DNA from: Tetrapyrgos nigripes
Taxonomy: Eukaryota > Basidiomycota > Agaricomycetes > Agaricales > Campanellaceae
NCBI GenBank assembly: GCA_013368315.1
Contig: JAACJM010000060.1
Coordinates: 310,001 to 374,000 of the forward strand
Direction of reading: 5' to 3'
Length of the DNA stretch: 64,000 nt
The notes beneath the pieces were generated by a model. The model made no database searches. It was not told the DNA's origin and was given only the letters and a program-made list of their open reading frames with translations. Position numbers and translations under genes: made by a program. Of the stretch, positions 33,301 through 45,526 are shown piece by piece (positions within the stretch are counted from its first letter, which is position 1; the number at the start of each line of letters is the position of its first letter).

Positions 33301-34252
33301 CCACAGTCCTTGAAATGATCGAGCATTTCAAGCCGCTGGTCACTCAGCTGGTCCTGCTCATGGCCAAAGTGACCAAAACCTTCAATTTAGAGGGGCTTGG
33401 ATTAGCCTTCCATTTGTGAGAGATGGTCCTCTTCCTGCTTGAAGTCTTGACGAGGTCAATGAGAACACTACTAAATCTATTGAGTCAGAGTGTGAGATGC
33501 AGCAAAAGTGAACACGCACTCTTGCTTGGGCTTGTCTGTCAAAAGGACAAAATGGTTTTCCCAATCGGAGGTGGTCTAAAAAATTGTATGAATCATGAGA
33601 AGTGTCAGCATTGAAGAACGCCCCCAGTCACAAGTCAACACACCTGATATTTAAGATACAAATCATCCATGAAAAGTTTTCCTTGGTTCCGGTTTCCAAG
33701 GAATGAGGAACCTGGAGTATAAGCATCAGCTTGGAAAGAAAAGGAGGAGGAGAAGGAGAAAAGAACTACCTTGCTACTTTACTGCAGATCTTCACACAAC
33801 AGTGTTTCCTTCATGAGAAAAGATCGATGTGGCGATAGAAGCACATTCTATCTGCACCAGAGGACAAAACGCATTCATCTTCAGATATTGTAGCATCGAA
33901 ACGAATTCGAATGCTAGAGTGGGGGAGAGAGAGAAAGAGCGAGAGGAAGTTCAAGATGGGAGTCAAGACAATAGATTAGACCCTGACGCAAGTTGATTAC
34001 TCCTTCACACACGTGACGCAGAACAATAATGCAGAACAATAACGCAGACTCAGACTGTATCCGATGTCGATAATCCTGTAGATAATAGACAATGCTAGGA
34101 GAAGCTCAGCAGGCACCCCGTCATGCAATAGCTTTCGTTGTCACTTTGATATTGAGATAAAATCAAGTCATAATTCATAACTACAAGTCACATAATAATA
34201 CATATTATTGTAACCTTATGTCCCTGTCTGACAGAACCAGCCTTCAACGTTA
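33301..34252. other. unassigned spacer
   Basis: No gene or repeat can be supported. The frames at 33,382-33,614 are short and have no motif. Confidence 0.4.
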
Positions 34253-36355
34253 TCAGACCCTGCCTCCAAGTCCAACGCTATGCAAGGCAACCCACTGATC
34301 AAATTGAGGGTATTGCTTGTCTAAGATGTCTAAAGTTTCCTTGGCGGGACCTGATAGTTTGTTGAAGAACGCATCATCGTAGCAGTAACGAGGTAAACGT
34401 TTCACGATCTGGCTAGTAGACTCCTGCTCCGTATAGCGGCGCTTCTTGGATGCAGGAAGGCACTTGCGGAATCCAATTTGCTTCATCGACCACTCATAGG
34501 AAGCTGCACCTTGCACGTCAATGCCATGGAGAATGGGGCCGATAGCCTTGTGCCTGTACTTTAGAACAAGAACCTTAAATCCAGCTGGGTTCTCGTCACC
34601 TGTATATTCGGAGGATTGACCATCAACATTGAGGTCATCAAGGAGAACTTGCCCAATTCAATGTTCCAGATGATCGTTAACCTCGAGGAGCTGTTCAACG
34701 TGCTCACGACGCTTGTTGAGTTTCTGCATAGTAAGATAAGCAAACTCTGCAGACTGCAGTGAAAACTGTCTGAAAACTCACCTGTATCTTACGGGAGCGA
34801 ACCCTCATCCTATCATTTGTGTAGTCTTTATACTCTTTTACTCGAGCATCAGCTTCTGCCTCGTTTTTGTCTGCACAAGGAAGAGACCTCTTGTATGCAC
34901 CCTGGACCTGCACCACGAAACTCCAAATGATAGCTTGCATTACTTCTGATGACAAGTCAACCGTCTTCCCCGTATCGTCTAATGCTCCAAATACTGCCGC
35001 AGCCATGTTTGAGACAACAATCTTGTTCCATGGGATCTGTTTCCAATTCTCGCCAAAGTAGAGAGAATACTGGAGTTCACCCCAGGGACCAGCGTGAGTT
35101 CTGATAAGGTGACTGAGAGCGATTTTCGTCGACAGGTTGATAATTGCCGCTGTGAAGAGTCTTGATCCCACAAAGCTCCTTGAACTCATCGAGGATATCA
35201 GTCTTACAACAGTGAGCGTCAGGTCTGGGCAGGCAACAACAAGATATACATACATTCAGCTGTTTCCTGATTTTGGGGGCAAAGTATCATAAGTCGTCTT
35301 CTTCAGCTCCATTTTATGGCCATAGCTGCCTTGCTTCGTTGCATGCTTCCCATGACGTTTGGCTGCGGACATGGGTGTCCCTTGTGCGGCGGCCAGTGGA
35401 GTCTGCGAGTTTTGTAGGAGTTGTTTGATATTGCCTGTGAACTCCCGAAAGAGTGCTGCAAACCCAGCCTCTCCAGCGGTTGGAGCAGCGCTAGCAGGGA
35501 CGGAATCAGAGGTGGTTGATCTGCTGACAGGAGCGGTTCCTGAATGGCGAGGAGGGGTAGAAGTAACCTGAGGACGATCCATGTCTACATCCCGATCGTT
35601 GCCGCGACTCTGAGATGGCTGAGATCGGGACAAGGGTGGCGATTGAGCTGAGTGTTTGGGTTTGGCTTGGAGAGTTTGTATCTCGTTGTCCTTTTGTGGC
35701 TGACAATATCACGTCATCAACCTCTATCAAAGCAGGCTAAAGAAGCACTCACCAAGTCCCGCTGGGCTTTTTGCATTTCAGCAGTGAATTGAGTGGACTG
35801 TTACAAGGTCACATGAGTTGAGGATCAGTCTCGAGCTATGTCTAAGAAAGTTAAGGAGGCACTCACCAAGTCTTGGCGGACTTTTTGAACATCTTCAGCA
35901 AATTGACTCTGCTGATATGAGTTAAGAATCAGTCTCACAGACTGGAGCTATCTGACAACAGCATACCATCTGCTCCATCCCGGCTCGCTGAAGGAGTCGG
36001 TATCTCAGGTAGCTGTCACGAAATATAGTGGTGAATGCTCACCAACTCTGATATGACCTTTTCCGACTGGCTATACAGATTATGGTAGCCCGAAGCGGTC
36101 TCCTGAAGAATTTTGTACTGTTATTGTGCTTCTCAGAGTTTTGCTTGTAAAAAGGACCTATTAGTACTACAGAAACGAGAAAAAGAGAAAAAGTAACAAG
36201 AGGAAACAACCTGCTTCACGTACCAGTTCATTGTCCACATCCTGCTGCATTGATTCATCCTGCAGAAGCTCCTTCAGCTTCGATATCTCGCTTCTTTGGA
36301 AAGATAGATCGTTGTTGGTGTCACAAATTGCCGCTGTATTGACCTTCCTATTCAT
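34253..36355 (-). CDS. uncharacterised multi-exon protein with coiled coil
   Basis: On the minus strand, an ATG at 36,355 (MNRKVNTAAICDTNND) leads into a predicted coiled coil (EISKLKELLQDESMQQDVD). Several short exons follow, two of them 45 nt each. Then come a proline/serine-rich exon (35,633-35,280: RNDRD-type charge, SAAKRHGKHATKQG), a conserved exon (about 35,200-34,780: PWGELQYSLYFGENWKQIPW, MQAIIWSFVVQVQGAYKR) and a last exon reading KLNKRREHVEQLL and KKRRYTEQESTSQIVKRLP, with TGA at 34,253. The layout (basic 'KR' segment, then a short conserved 'LP..Y' tail) resembles a common unnamed basidiomycete protein family. An in-frame stop near 34,660 ('LEH*IGQ') may be real or an unrecognised intron. 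The gene begins 59 bp from the CACTA-like insertion. Function unknown. Confidence 0.5.
35753..35911 (-). repeat. tandemly duplicated 45 nt exon
   Basis: Exons at 35911-35867 (QSQFAEDVQKVRQDL) and 35797-35753 (STQFTAEMQKAQRDL) have the same length, phase and pattern, with GTGAGTGC donors after each. They lie in the coiled-coil part of the gene at 34,253-36,355. The pattern fits duplication of an exon plus intron unit of about 114 bp. Confidence 0.7.
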
Positions 36356-36413
36356 TTCTTAACTCCACAGACTACTATTCAGTTCCCTCACATTACCACC
36401 ATCATCTTCCTTA
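36345..36413 (+). repeat. left part of LTR-like repeat A, split by the CACTA-like insertion
   Basis: 'cctattcatttc' and 'accaccatcatct' match 47,047-47,135. The continuation resumes at 38,677 after the inserted element. Confidence 0.5.
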
Positions 36414-36832
36414 CACTGGAGGCAAATCCCTGTAAATCATCTGCCATACAGAGGTATTACAGTGACCTTACAACAAGTCATTCAATAAGTAATCCACCTT
36501 GTATTACAGAGGTATTACAGAAAGAAGAATTTTCCAGGGCAATGCTGTAAGACTGCTGTAAGACAAGTTGTATTACAGGGACATTTCAGAGGCCAAATCC
36601 CTGTAGATCCGGTGCCCTACATAGGGATTACAGCAAACTTACACCAAGCCATTCAACAAGTATTCTGCCTTGGATTACAGAAGTATTACAGAGAGAAGAA
36701 ATTTTGGGAGCAATGCTGTAAGACTGCTGTAAGACAAGTTGGATTACAGGAACATTTCAGAGTGACATGGTGTCACAGTAATACATTAGGTAATACAGCC
36801 AAGAAATACAAAAGTATTTCAGTTTGACAAAA
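36414..36832 (+). repeat. left ~420 bp TIR of the CACTA-like element
   Basis: It is itself built of two tandem units of about 170 bp (from 36,422 and 36,592), each containing 'aaatccctgta', 'attacag' and 'gcaatgctgtaagactgctg'. Many TGTAAT/ATTACA words look like subterminal transposase-binding repeats. Confidence 0.85.
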
Positions 36833-38255
36833 GTGCGCAGGTTGCGTCCAGAGTGCGCGCAGGTTTTGCGTCCAGAGTGCGCGCAGGTTGCGTCCAGGGT
36901 GCGTGCAGGTTGCGTCCAGAGTGAGTGCAGGTTGCGTCCAGAGTGTGCGCAGGTTGCGTGCAGAGTGCGTGCAGGTTGCGTCCAGATTGCATGCAAGTTG
37001 GATCCAGAGTGCGCGCAGGTTGCGTCCAGAGTGCACGCAAGTTGCATCCAGAGTGCGCGCAGATTGCGTCCAGGGTGCGCACAAGTTGCATCCAGAGTGC
37101 GCGCAAGTTGCATCCAGAGTGCGCACAAGTTGCATCACCCTGGACGCAATCGGCATGCACCCTGGACGCAATCTGCGCGCACTCTGGACGCAACCTGCGT
37201 GCACCATGGAGGCAATCTGCGCGCACCCTGGAGGCAATCTGCGCGCACTCTGGACACAACCTGCACGCACTCTGGACACAACCTGCACGCACTCTGGACA
37301 CAACCTGCGCGCACCCTGGACGCAACCTGTGCACAGCCTGGATGCAACCTGCACCCACCCTGGACGCAACCTGCATGCACCCTGGACGCAACCTGGGCGC
37401 ACTCTGGATGCAACTTGCGCGCGTGCAATCTGGATGCAACCTGCACGCACTCTGGACGCAACTTGCAGGCACCCTGGACGCAACGTGCGCGCACCCCAGA
37501 CACAACCTGCGCGCACCCTGGACACAACCTGCGCGCACCGTGAACGCAACCTGCGTGCACTCTGGACGCACTCTCGATGCAACTTGCGCGCACCCTGGAC
37601 GCAACCTGCGCACACTCTGGAAGCAACCTGCGCGCACTCTGGACGCAACCTGCGCGCACCCTGGAAGCAACCAGCGTGCACCCTGGACGCACCCTGGACA
37701 CAACCTGTGCGCACCCTGGACACAACCTGGACGCAATCTGCGCGCACTCTGGATGCAACCTGCGCACACTCTGGACGCAACTTGCGCGCACTCTGGACGC
37801 AACCTGCGCGCACCCTGGAAGCAACCAGCGCGCACTCTGGACGCAACTTGCGCGCACTCTGGAAGCAACTTGTGCACACTCTGGAAGCAACTTGCGCGCA
37901 CTCTGGAAGCAACTTGCGCGCACTCTGGAAGCAACTTGCGCGCACCCTGGATGCAATCGGCATGCACCCTGGACACAACCTGTGCACACCCTGGACGCAC
38001 CCTGGACGCAACCTGTGTGCAGTTGCGTGCACTCTCGACACAACCTGCGTGCACTCTGGAAGCAACACTCTGGACACAACCTGCGCGCACCCTGGATGCA
38101 ATCTGCGCGCACTCTGGACGCAACCTGCGCGCACCCTGGACGCAATCTGCGCGCACCCTGGACGCAACCTGCACACACCCTGGACGCAACCACACAACCT
38201 GCATGCATCGTGGACTCCGGACGCAAGCTGCGTGCACCCTGGACACAACCTGCGC
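36833..38255. repeat. 22 bp satellite array with internal inversion
   Basis: There are about 14 forward units up to 37,133, then about 50 units in the opposite orientation from 37,137. Units vary by point changes (GCGT/GCAT, CAGAG/CAGGG) and some small insertions. Because 22 is not a multiple of three and the unit lacks stop codons in most frames, the array yields long open frames in several frames on both strands; these are not genes. Confidence 0.9.
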
Positions 38256-38256
38256 A

Positions 38257-38676
38257 CTTTTGTCACACTGAAATACTTCTGTATTTCTTGGCTGTATTAC
38301 CTAATGTATTACTGTGACACCATGTCACTCTGAAATGTTCCTGTAATCCAACTTGTCTTACAGCAGTCTTACAGCATTGCTCCCAAAATTTCTTCTCTCT
38401 GTAATACTTCTGTAATCCAAGGCAGAATACTTGTTGAATGGCTTGGTGTAAGTTTGCTGTAATCCCTATGTAGGGCACCGGATCTACAGGGATTTGGCCT
38501 CTGAAATGTCCCTGTAATACAACTTGTCTTACAGCAGTCTTACAGCATTGCTCTGGAAAATTCTTCCCTCTGTAATACCTCTGTAATACAAGGTGGATTA
38601 GTTATTGAATGACTTGTTGTAAGGTCACTGTAATACCTCTGTATGGCAGATGATTTACAGGGATTTGCCTCCAGTG
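38257..38676 (-). repeat. right ~420 bp TIR of the CACTA-like element
   Basis: Reverse complement of 36,414-36,832 with few differences. Together the arms could form a very long hairpin. Confidence 0.85.
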
Positions 38677-38995
38677 TTATCTATGGTTACCATCACTTGA
38701 TCTGACATGTACATCTTTTATCTCCTCCGATTCCTATCTCCATGGACATTCTCACTTATTCACTTATTCCCTATTCACTTCTTTTACATGTATACCAAGG
38801 GGCTTGTAACTAGTTCTTTAGTCTGTTCACTTCGTCTCTACTCCACTCTCAGTACAGTGCAGTGTCGAGCATAGTCAGCTACTCATCCATTTCTCGTTTT
38901 ATTATCTCTCTATATCTCTCTCATCTCATTATAACTTGTCAATCTATCTTGTTCATTGCATGACTTGGGTGGTTAATTGCTAAGTGACAACGTTC
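38677..38995 (+). repeat. LTR-like repeat A, copy 1 (right part)
   Basis: It aligns with 47,140-47,545 through 'atctcctccgattcctatctccatggacattctcac', 'ttgtaac..ttccttagt', 'gttcacttcgtctc', 'gcagtgt.gagc.tagtcagct' and 'gacttgggtggtta', ending in 'gacaac..ttgaca'. The pyrimidine-rich body and the initiator-like end fit an LTR. It could also be a transposon promoter region. No matching element body was identified. Confidence 0.5.
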
Positions 38996-39329
38996 TTGAC
39001 ACTTGAACAGACTCTCTTACACCCACCTCACAAACAGACCTCACAACCCACTGCAACGTCTCCGTCCTACTGGACCTTCCTATTCCCATCTTTCCCCTAT
39101 GGTGCCCCCAAGCCCATCAACCCTACCCTGTGTGAGGAGCCTCACAGGTCGGCCAGCGTGAACAATCTCAAGGAGTTGTTGCACGAAGTCATCCCCCATC
39201 TACACAGTTTCGAGACATAAAACCAGACTCGCTGATTCGAGTAGGGTGGTTGACTGACTCTGTAATTGAAATCCTAAACCATACACACTGGCTCTCAACT
39301 TTGAACCATTTCTCGACAACCTATGAATT

Positions 39330-39779
39330 CGACCCCCACCAGAATACTGCTATAAAATCGAAGATTCAGACAGCTTCAAGGATTACTTACAACGAGTCAA
39401 AAACACAGTACAAAAACACACCATCGCACTCGATAACCACTGGATCAAACTAAACAAGAGAACGTGGGTCAAAGGTGAAGTAACCATCTTTGAATACCTT
39501 CAAATAAAGATATCCCCTGAAAACACATCCCCACGTTACATGGCAGTCATAGACACTTGCTACTTCGTTCGACTCGGAAACGCTTCTATCCCTTGTTGGT
39601 TCAGTCACGGCAACTACAGGGACAGCGACATCCTAGAACACTGCCAAGAAGAATGCGAGAGGTATTACCAAACTCGAATCCCCAGAATAAACGACTACTA
39701 TCGGCAAGGGTTCCATTGGGAGGATGTACCCATTGATCAGTGGGATCACCTGTTCTCAGAATCTGAAGACATCAACTAG
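39330..39779 (+). pseudogene. unrecognised retroelement-associated ORF fragment
   Basis: A continuous reading ends at TAG 39,779. It includes TIALDNHWIKLNKRTWVKG, RYMAVIDTCYFVRLGNASIP and INDYYRQGFHWEDVPIDQW. It stops about 145 bp before the long LTR at 39,925, the position of a last ORF before a 3' LTR. No family was recognised. The first half has lost its start. Confidence 0.4.
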
Positions 39780-39924
39780 TGTATGTCCGGAAGCGGAAAC
39801 CCTAGAACCTGATCACGATCACGCACTGCATCCCAATGATATGCCGGACAAAATTCGCGGTAGTAAAACACCTAGCGTAGTCCATAATAAAGCAGTATTG
39901 ACATCTCTTAAGGGAATATAAGGA

Positions 39925-41540
39925 CTAGAGTGAGCCCTGAGCTGCTAGTTAAAACCTAGCGGACTAGAAAAGTGATAATATAATAACAATTAAGTGCTTA
40001 TGGATGGGTATGCTCATTCTAAGTACTATGATAGATGTATATTATCCAAGGTGGTAATAGCAGACCCAAGTAATGATATAGATAGAGGTCCTAAGGGACT
40101 ATAAACATATCCTATTACTACCGCTAGTACCACTAAGGTAACTCAAAGGGATGGTGAAGTAGGGATAGCCCCTATTCACGAGCAAGGGCAGACATGCACG
40201 CAACACAAGCCTCGGCCGAAGGCTGATCAGAAAGGCTATAGCGGTATCGGACATTCGGAACTAGCCTCGCTAGGGTCTAGATCTATGAGATCGGTGGATC
40301 CCGAAGGTACCGAGAGTATTGGAGGAATATTATGGGATCCTACAGAGCATCTGTGGACAGAAGTAGGACAATATGTATGTATAGAACCCTAGCAACGTCA
40401 GGAATCTAACTATGAAGAAGGGACGCCTAGCGGGACACTCTATAAAGAGATATAGAGGATAGAAGCACTAGAACATGGCAGATCCAAAAGATCAGAATAC
40501 AACCTGAATGGGTAACAGTATTTCCAGATTGGGACTATATGCTCGACAAACGCTAGAAAAAGCGTTGAAGAGTGTAGGACAACGCTAGGAAGGTAGAATA
40601 AAGTGCTACATAGAGCTGGACTCTAGTAGAAGATAAATATGGTACTTACCTAGTCAGGGGAGGCCTGGCGCTAGACAAGTAAGGTTGAACGATGAGAATA
40701 ACGGCGGCCTAAAGAAACTACGGCTACATGTGTATATTCCTAGCAAAAGGTGCGCTAGTGGATACTGTAGTCATAGGTGGAGCTTGGCTGCGCTAACCAG
40801 AGCGGTACTCAGAATAACGAGACGGATTAAGCAAGAGGGACTAAAGAAATCCCTAACCAAAATTTAGATAATGAACGGACAGTTTCTAGATACCCGATAT
40901 AGCAGGACTTTACTTACGAGGAAAGTAGGTAGACCCCGCTAGTGATTTTATTGTGCATTTGTAATTTTCTTTGCGTACCTTTTTGCGGACATTCAAATTA
41001 AAGCAGTAACTGTATAGTTGTAGCTACCGGTAGTATAAAAGGACCAGGTATTACTAGTAGCTACCCAAGCCACATACTGTAGAGTACCAGATTTCGCTGG
41101 TCATTAGTGGAAATGTGAAACACTGGACTAAAGCTTCTATCATTTACCTTGCACTCCAAAAGAGTATAAATTGTGTGTTGGTTATAACAAGTGTCTGTAA
41201 AATTTAACAAGTGTGGTTATAAAATTGTGAACTTATTGTGTTTGACCTTTGGTCTTTGTGTGTGTGTTTGTGATTTTGAACTAAGGCATTTGTGGCCTTC
41301 AAAAACTGTGTTAGATCTTTGGGGCTTGTTAGTCCATTTGGTGTTATATTTGTGTCTTCGCGCGCTAGCGCAAAAGTGTTATCAAAACCCCCACAAAAGT
41401 ACTTATAGTACAAGATTGGTTGAGACATTGAGTACTCTGACTACTCGGAACACTCATCTTCTTTCAAGATTGTATAAAGGTTTTTGTGTTTTTAGTACAT
41501 AAAGTACATATTTACCAAAGACTACTTATTACCGAATCCC
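39925..41540 (+). mobile_element. long LTR of the Ty3/gypsy element (copy 2)
   Basis: Related to 455-2060 over its full length (see that entry). It lies directly upstream of the gag region at 41,955. The 'gtagtataaaaggacc' block at 41,031 is a likely TATA region. No second copy follows the pol region, so the element has lost its 3' LTR. Confidence 0.65.
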
Positions 41541-41954
41541 CAGTCATACCTCCTCACCTCTCACCATCACTTGTATCCGTCGACCCCACGCATACCACCC
41601 CCAACGACAGAAAGACTATCACGTTTCGGTTAACAACCAGTGGGACAGCTGTCTAAACAATCCGTGCCCAAACCGACTCTCTATACACAATCGAGTCCTC
41701 ACTCTAACAGAACTAGGATACGGTCTAGAACCCATACAATCATCTGGACAGCACGTCGCACCAGAACCCACTGCAGAGGATCAACCCCCAATAAACAAAC
41801 CAACTCCCGAACCAGAACTTCCACTTTCCCCTATCGAACCACGAACTCCCCTTAGAAGATCTCCATCCGATAGCACCCCCAGTGCAATCCAAGAACCCAT
41901 ATCCGTTCCCCCCATCAGATAATCAATCTTCAGAACATCCTTTCTAACCTCAAA

Positions 41955-43121
41955 ATGTCTGAACACAATGAGCCCACCTCAGCCACTGCCGCCACAGGAG
42001 GAACAAACAGACCCCCCACTGATACCCTCTCTGACGATGACCAGCTCCCAAACAAAACCACGAAAGAAAGAGGAGCGAAACCAGAAAAGTTTACAGGAGA
42101 ACGAAACTTGGCGAAGGATTGGTTAGCCGAGTTCAACAACTACCTCCAACTTAACAAAGGAGTATACCCCACGGAAAACGAGAAGATAGCACTATTTCTC
42201 ACACTCTTCATGGGAGAGAAAGCAGGGCAATGGGCTCACAATATGATGGCGAAAATCTATGAAGAAGACGATGATTTCAGTGATAGTGAAGAGGAGTATT
42301 GGAGTACCAACGAAGACTCGTCACTAGGGTCAAAGAAGAAGAAGAATTGGACATTGTGAGAAGTAAAACAACAATTTCTACATGACTTCAAGCCAACGTC
42401 CTGAAAGACGCAAGCACAAGCAAAGATAGAGGTCATAAGGATGGAAGGAGCATTGGCGGATATAGATAAGTACAATTCTGAATTCGAGTTATACGCTAAA
42501 GATACTGGCTATAACAATGAAGGTTTAATGAAGTACTATCGGAAAGGGCTCCCGAAAGGATTGGTAGACTGAATTTCCTACCTACCATCCCAACCCAGGA
42601 ATCTTGAAACGCTACAAAAGGCCGCGGTCAGACAACATATGATTTGGGTAGAAAGGCAAACCGAGAAGGCTCTGTGGAGTAAACAATGAGGGGAAGGAGA
42701 GCGGCAGACCAAAGGATCGCAGAATGCGGGAGGTAGTTGAATGAGAAGCATGGAAGTAAATGCCTTCCAAAACAATAACCCAGGTGCATCCCCAAAAATT
42801 AAATACCCGCCTAAGCTAACAAACGAGGAAAGAGAAAAAATGAAAAAAGAAGGACGATGCTTCGGCTGTCATGGACTAGGACATACTACATTTAACTGTC
42901 CTACGTTTCCCAGGTCCACCACAACCAACTCCGACAATACAGCCTGGAAACCTGCAATCAGGACAACAACGACTACAACTGAACCTTCGTCCTCTGGGAC
43001 GAATGCCACAATGAAGGAGATCGCGAAAGAATTCACTGCCAAAGTCAGGGCGCTATCCGGGGAAGAAAAGGAGAAAGCAGCGGGATACCTGAAAGACCTC
43101 GTAACACAATCGGATTTTTGA
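41955..43121 (+). pseudogene. Ty3/gypsy gag (capsid and CCHC zinc knuckle)
   Basis: The ATG at 41,955 opens a 134-residue frame with EKFTGERNLAKDWLAEF, a gag start typical of chromovirus-like Ty3 elements. It stops at TGA 42,357. The frame then resumes with capsid sequence (YNSEFELYAKDTGYN, YYRKGLPKGLVD) and ends with a zinc knuckle CFGCHGLGHTTFNC (42,861) and a serine/threonine-rich linker. At least two stops (42,357 and about 42,569) interrupt it. It packages the element RNA into virus-like particles when intact. Confidence 0.8.
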
Positions 43122-45526
43122 ATACCTCCCCTGTCACGTCGTTGGGAGGAGGAATATGGACATATATACCAGTAAAGAATAGGCAATACACGAGCCTTTT
43201 ACCCTTTTGTAAGCCACAATTCCCATCTAAGCTAAGAATCATGGCAATCACTCGAAATCAACAGATCCCCTCGATAGAATTAGAAACAGAGTTAATCGGT
43301 AAAATAACTGGACGAAAAATCGACGCAATCACTCTACTAGACAGCGGAGCGGAAGGAGTTATTATCAACAACACCTTCGCTCAAAAACACCACCTTAATC
43401 GAATCCCCATAGAAAAACCTTTCCCAGTACAGAACGTTGACAGATCCGATAACGTTATGGGTTGGGTAACACATTACACCATTCAAAAGTTACGGATCTA
43501 TACCCAGGATCAAAAGTCGTATCACGAAGAAACTGCTGAATTCTATATTACGGACATCAGCAAACACGATATCATTCTAGGCACCGATTGGTTAGAACAC
43601 CACAACCCGGAAATCGACTGGACGGCCTCGGAAGTTAATCTGACACGTTGCACCGATACCTGCGTACTAAAAAAACCTCCAGTAAAAATCAAAGCTAAGT
43701 CGAATACAATGCCCATGAAACCCAAACAACCTGAAGTAGTTGACCCTAGAACACACCATCAAGAATACCAAGTACTATAAAAAGAACCCACAAAACCCTA
43801 TAAACCAGTAGCACAACCCAAGATAGTGGGGCAACGTTGAAGATCACAACCTCAGCACAACCAGATCAAATTAGGAGCACTATTATCCTCAGAAGATACA
43901 ATGGGACAGTGGAATATTCCAGATCAATGGAGTCAACTCGCCATGGAATATATTGACACCCCAAAAGAGCAGGACAAAGAATCATCAGAAACCAAGCTGA
44001 GTATCCGAGCAGCTTTTACAAAAGCACAGCAAATCGCTGAAAACCAAACAACAACAGACCAACCAACACCATTAGAAGAACGAATCCCCAAACAATACCA
44101 CAATTACTTATAGGTATTTGACAAAGAAACCTCAGAACGTTTACCCCAATGAAGTAGTTGGGACCATGCCATCGAACTACGAGAAGACTTCCAACCGCGA
44201 ACATGTAAAACATACCCTCTGTCACCAAACGAACAAGCCGAGTTAGACTCCTTCTTAGACGAAAATCTTCAAAAAGGGTACATTAAACCATCAAAGTCAC
44301 CTATGGCAAGTCCTTTCTTCTTCGTCAAAAAGCAGGATGGAAAACTACGACCCGTACAGGACTACAGAGAACTCAACAAGGGTACTGTAAAGAACACGTA
44401 TCCCTTACCGCTTATTCCAGAATTGATCGACAAACTCAAAAACGCACACGTATTCTCCAAAATCGATCTACGATGGGGATATAACAACGTCCAGATCAAA
44501 GAAGGGGATGAATGGAAAGCTGCCTTCAAAACCAATCGAGGACTTTTTGAACCAACGGTCATGTTCTTTGGACTGATGAATTCACCTGCCACCTTCCAAG
44601 CAATGATGAATACTATCTTCAAGGATCTCATCGATCAAGGGAAGGTCGTTATCTACATGGATGACATTCTCATATTCACCCACGATTTGCTAGAACATCG
44701 CGAACTCATACAAAAAGTATTACAATGCTTACGAGACAACAACTTGTACGTGAAACCCGAAAAGTGCACTTTCAAAACAGACAAGGTCGATTTCTTGGGT
44801 CTCATTGTCTCCCATGACACCCTAGCAATGGACCCTGCCAAAGTAGCAGGAGTAATCGAATGGCCAACCCCAAAAACAGTAAAAGAAGTACAAGCATTCT
44901 TAGGATTCGGAAACTTCTACAGACGATTCATCAAAGACTTCTCAAAAATCGCATAACCACTGTTCAACCTGACAAAGAAGGATAATCAGTGGACTTGGGG
45001 AACAGAAGCTGAGGAAGCTTTCCAATCTCTCAAGACGGCTTTTACGTCCAAACCAGTCCTATTAATGCCTGATCATACCAAACCATATCGAGTAGAAGTC
45101 GACGCATCAGAATATGCAACAGGAGGAATACTCATGCAAACTGGAGACAACGATCAATGGCATCCAGTGGCCTACATTTCCAAGTTGCTCTCTGAAACAG
45201 AACGAAACTACAACATCCACGACAAGGAATTGCTTGTGATTATACGGGCATTAGAAGCATGGCAACACTACCTAGAAGGAGCCCCACACTCCATCGAAAT
45301 CCTGACTGATCATCATAACCTGACGTACTTCCAGATGGCTCAGAAACTTAGCCGACAACAAGCACGATGGGCGTTGTTCCTTACACGATTTGAGTTCTCC
45401 CTGTTCCATAAACTGGGAAGCCTTAACAAAGCTGATCCACTGTCCAGACGACCAGATCATCGAGTTGGAATAGAAAACAACAATACCAATAGGGTCCTAC
45501 TCAATCCTAAGTTCTTTCGTATCTGA
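43118..45526 (+). pseudogene. Ty3/gypsy protease, reverse transcriptase and RNase H
   Basis: The retropepsin active site reads TLLDSGAEG near 43,335, followed by IILGTDWLEHHNP. Reverse transcriptase spans about 44,150-44,960, with [20 protein letters not shown], the catalytic YMDDILIF at 44,654 and [12 protein letters not shown]. RNase H (45,065-45,460) has VDASEYATGGIL, DKELLVIIRALEAW and TDHHNLTYF. Order and motifs are diagnostic of Ty3/gypsy. Stops at about 43,778, 44,111 and 44,954 and other changes break the polyprotein. Confidence 0.9.

Larger units (their letters stand above)
36414..38676. mobile_element. CACTA-like non-autonomous element with an inverted satellite core
   Basis: The element starts CACTGGAGGCAAATCCCTG, ends with the reverse complement, and is flanked by TTA on both sides (36411-36413 and 38677-38679). 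CACT-type ends with a 3 bp duplication are typical of the EnSpm/CACTA superfamily, to which Plavaka also belongs. Terminal inverted repeats run about 420 bp on each side with near identity. The core (36,833-38,255) is a degenerate 22 bp satellite whose unit is TGCGTCCAGAGTGCGCGCAGGT. It runs one way for about 300 bp, then inverts at about 37,135 and runs the other way for about 1.1 kb. There is no transposase. It is inserted in LTR-like repeat A, whose uninterrupted form is at 47,040-47,545. Confidence 0.85.

Noticed and set aside
36833..38255. Regular repeats that could suggest a CRISPR array
   Set aside because: The units are contiguous 22 bp repeats without unique spacers, they invert midway, they sit inside a eukaryotic TIR element, and no cas genes are present.
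36773..38333. Very long open frames (about 240-500 codons) in several frames on both strands
   Set aside because: They all run through the 22 bp satellite. The same repeats are read in every frame, with cysteine/arginine or threonine/histidine periodicity, and there is no start context, intron pattern or domain.
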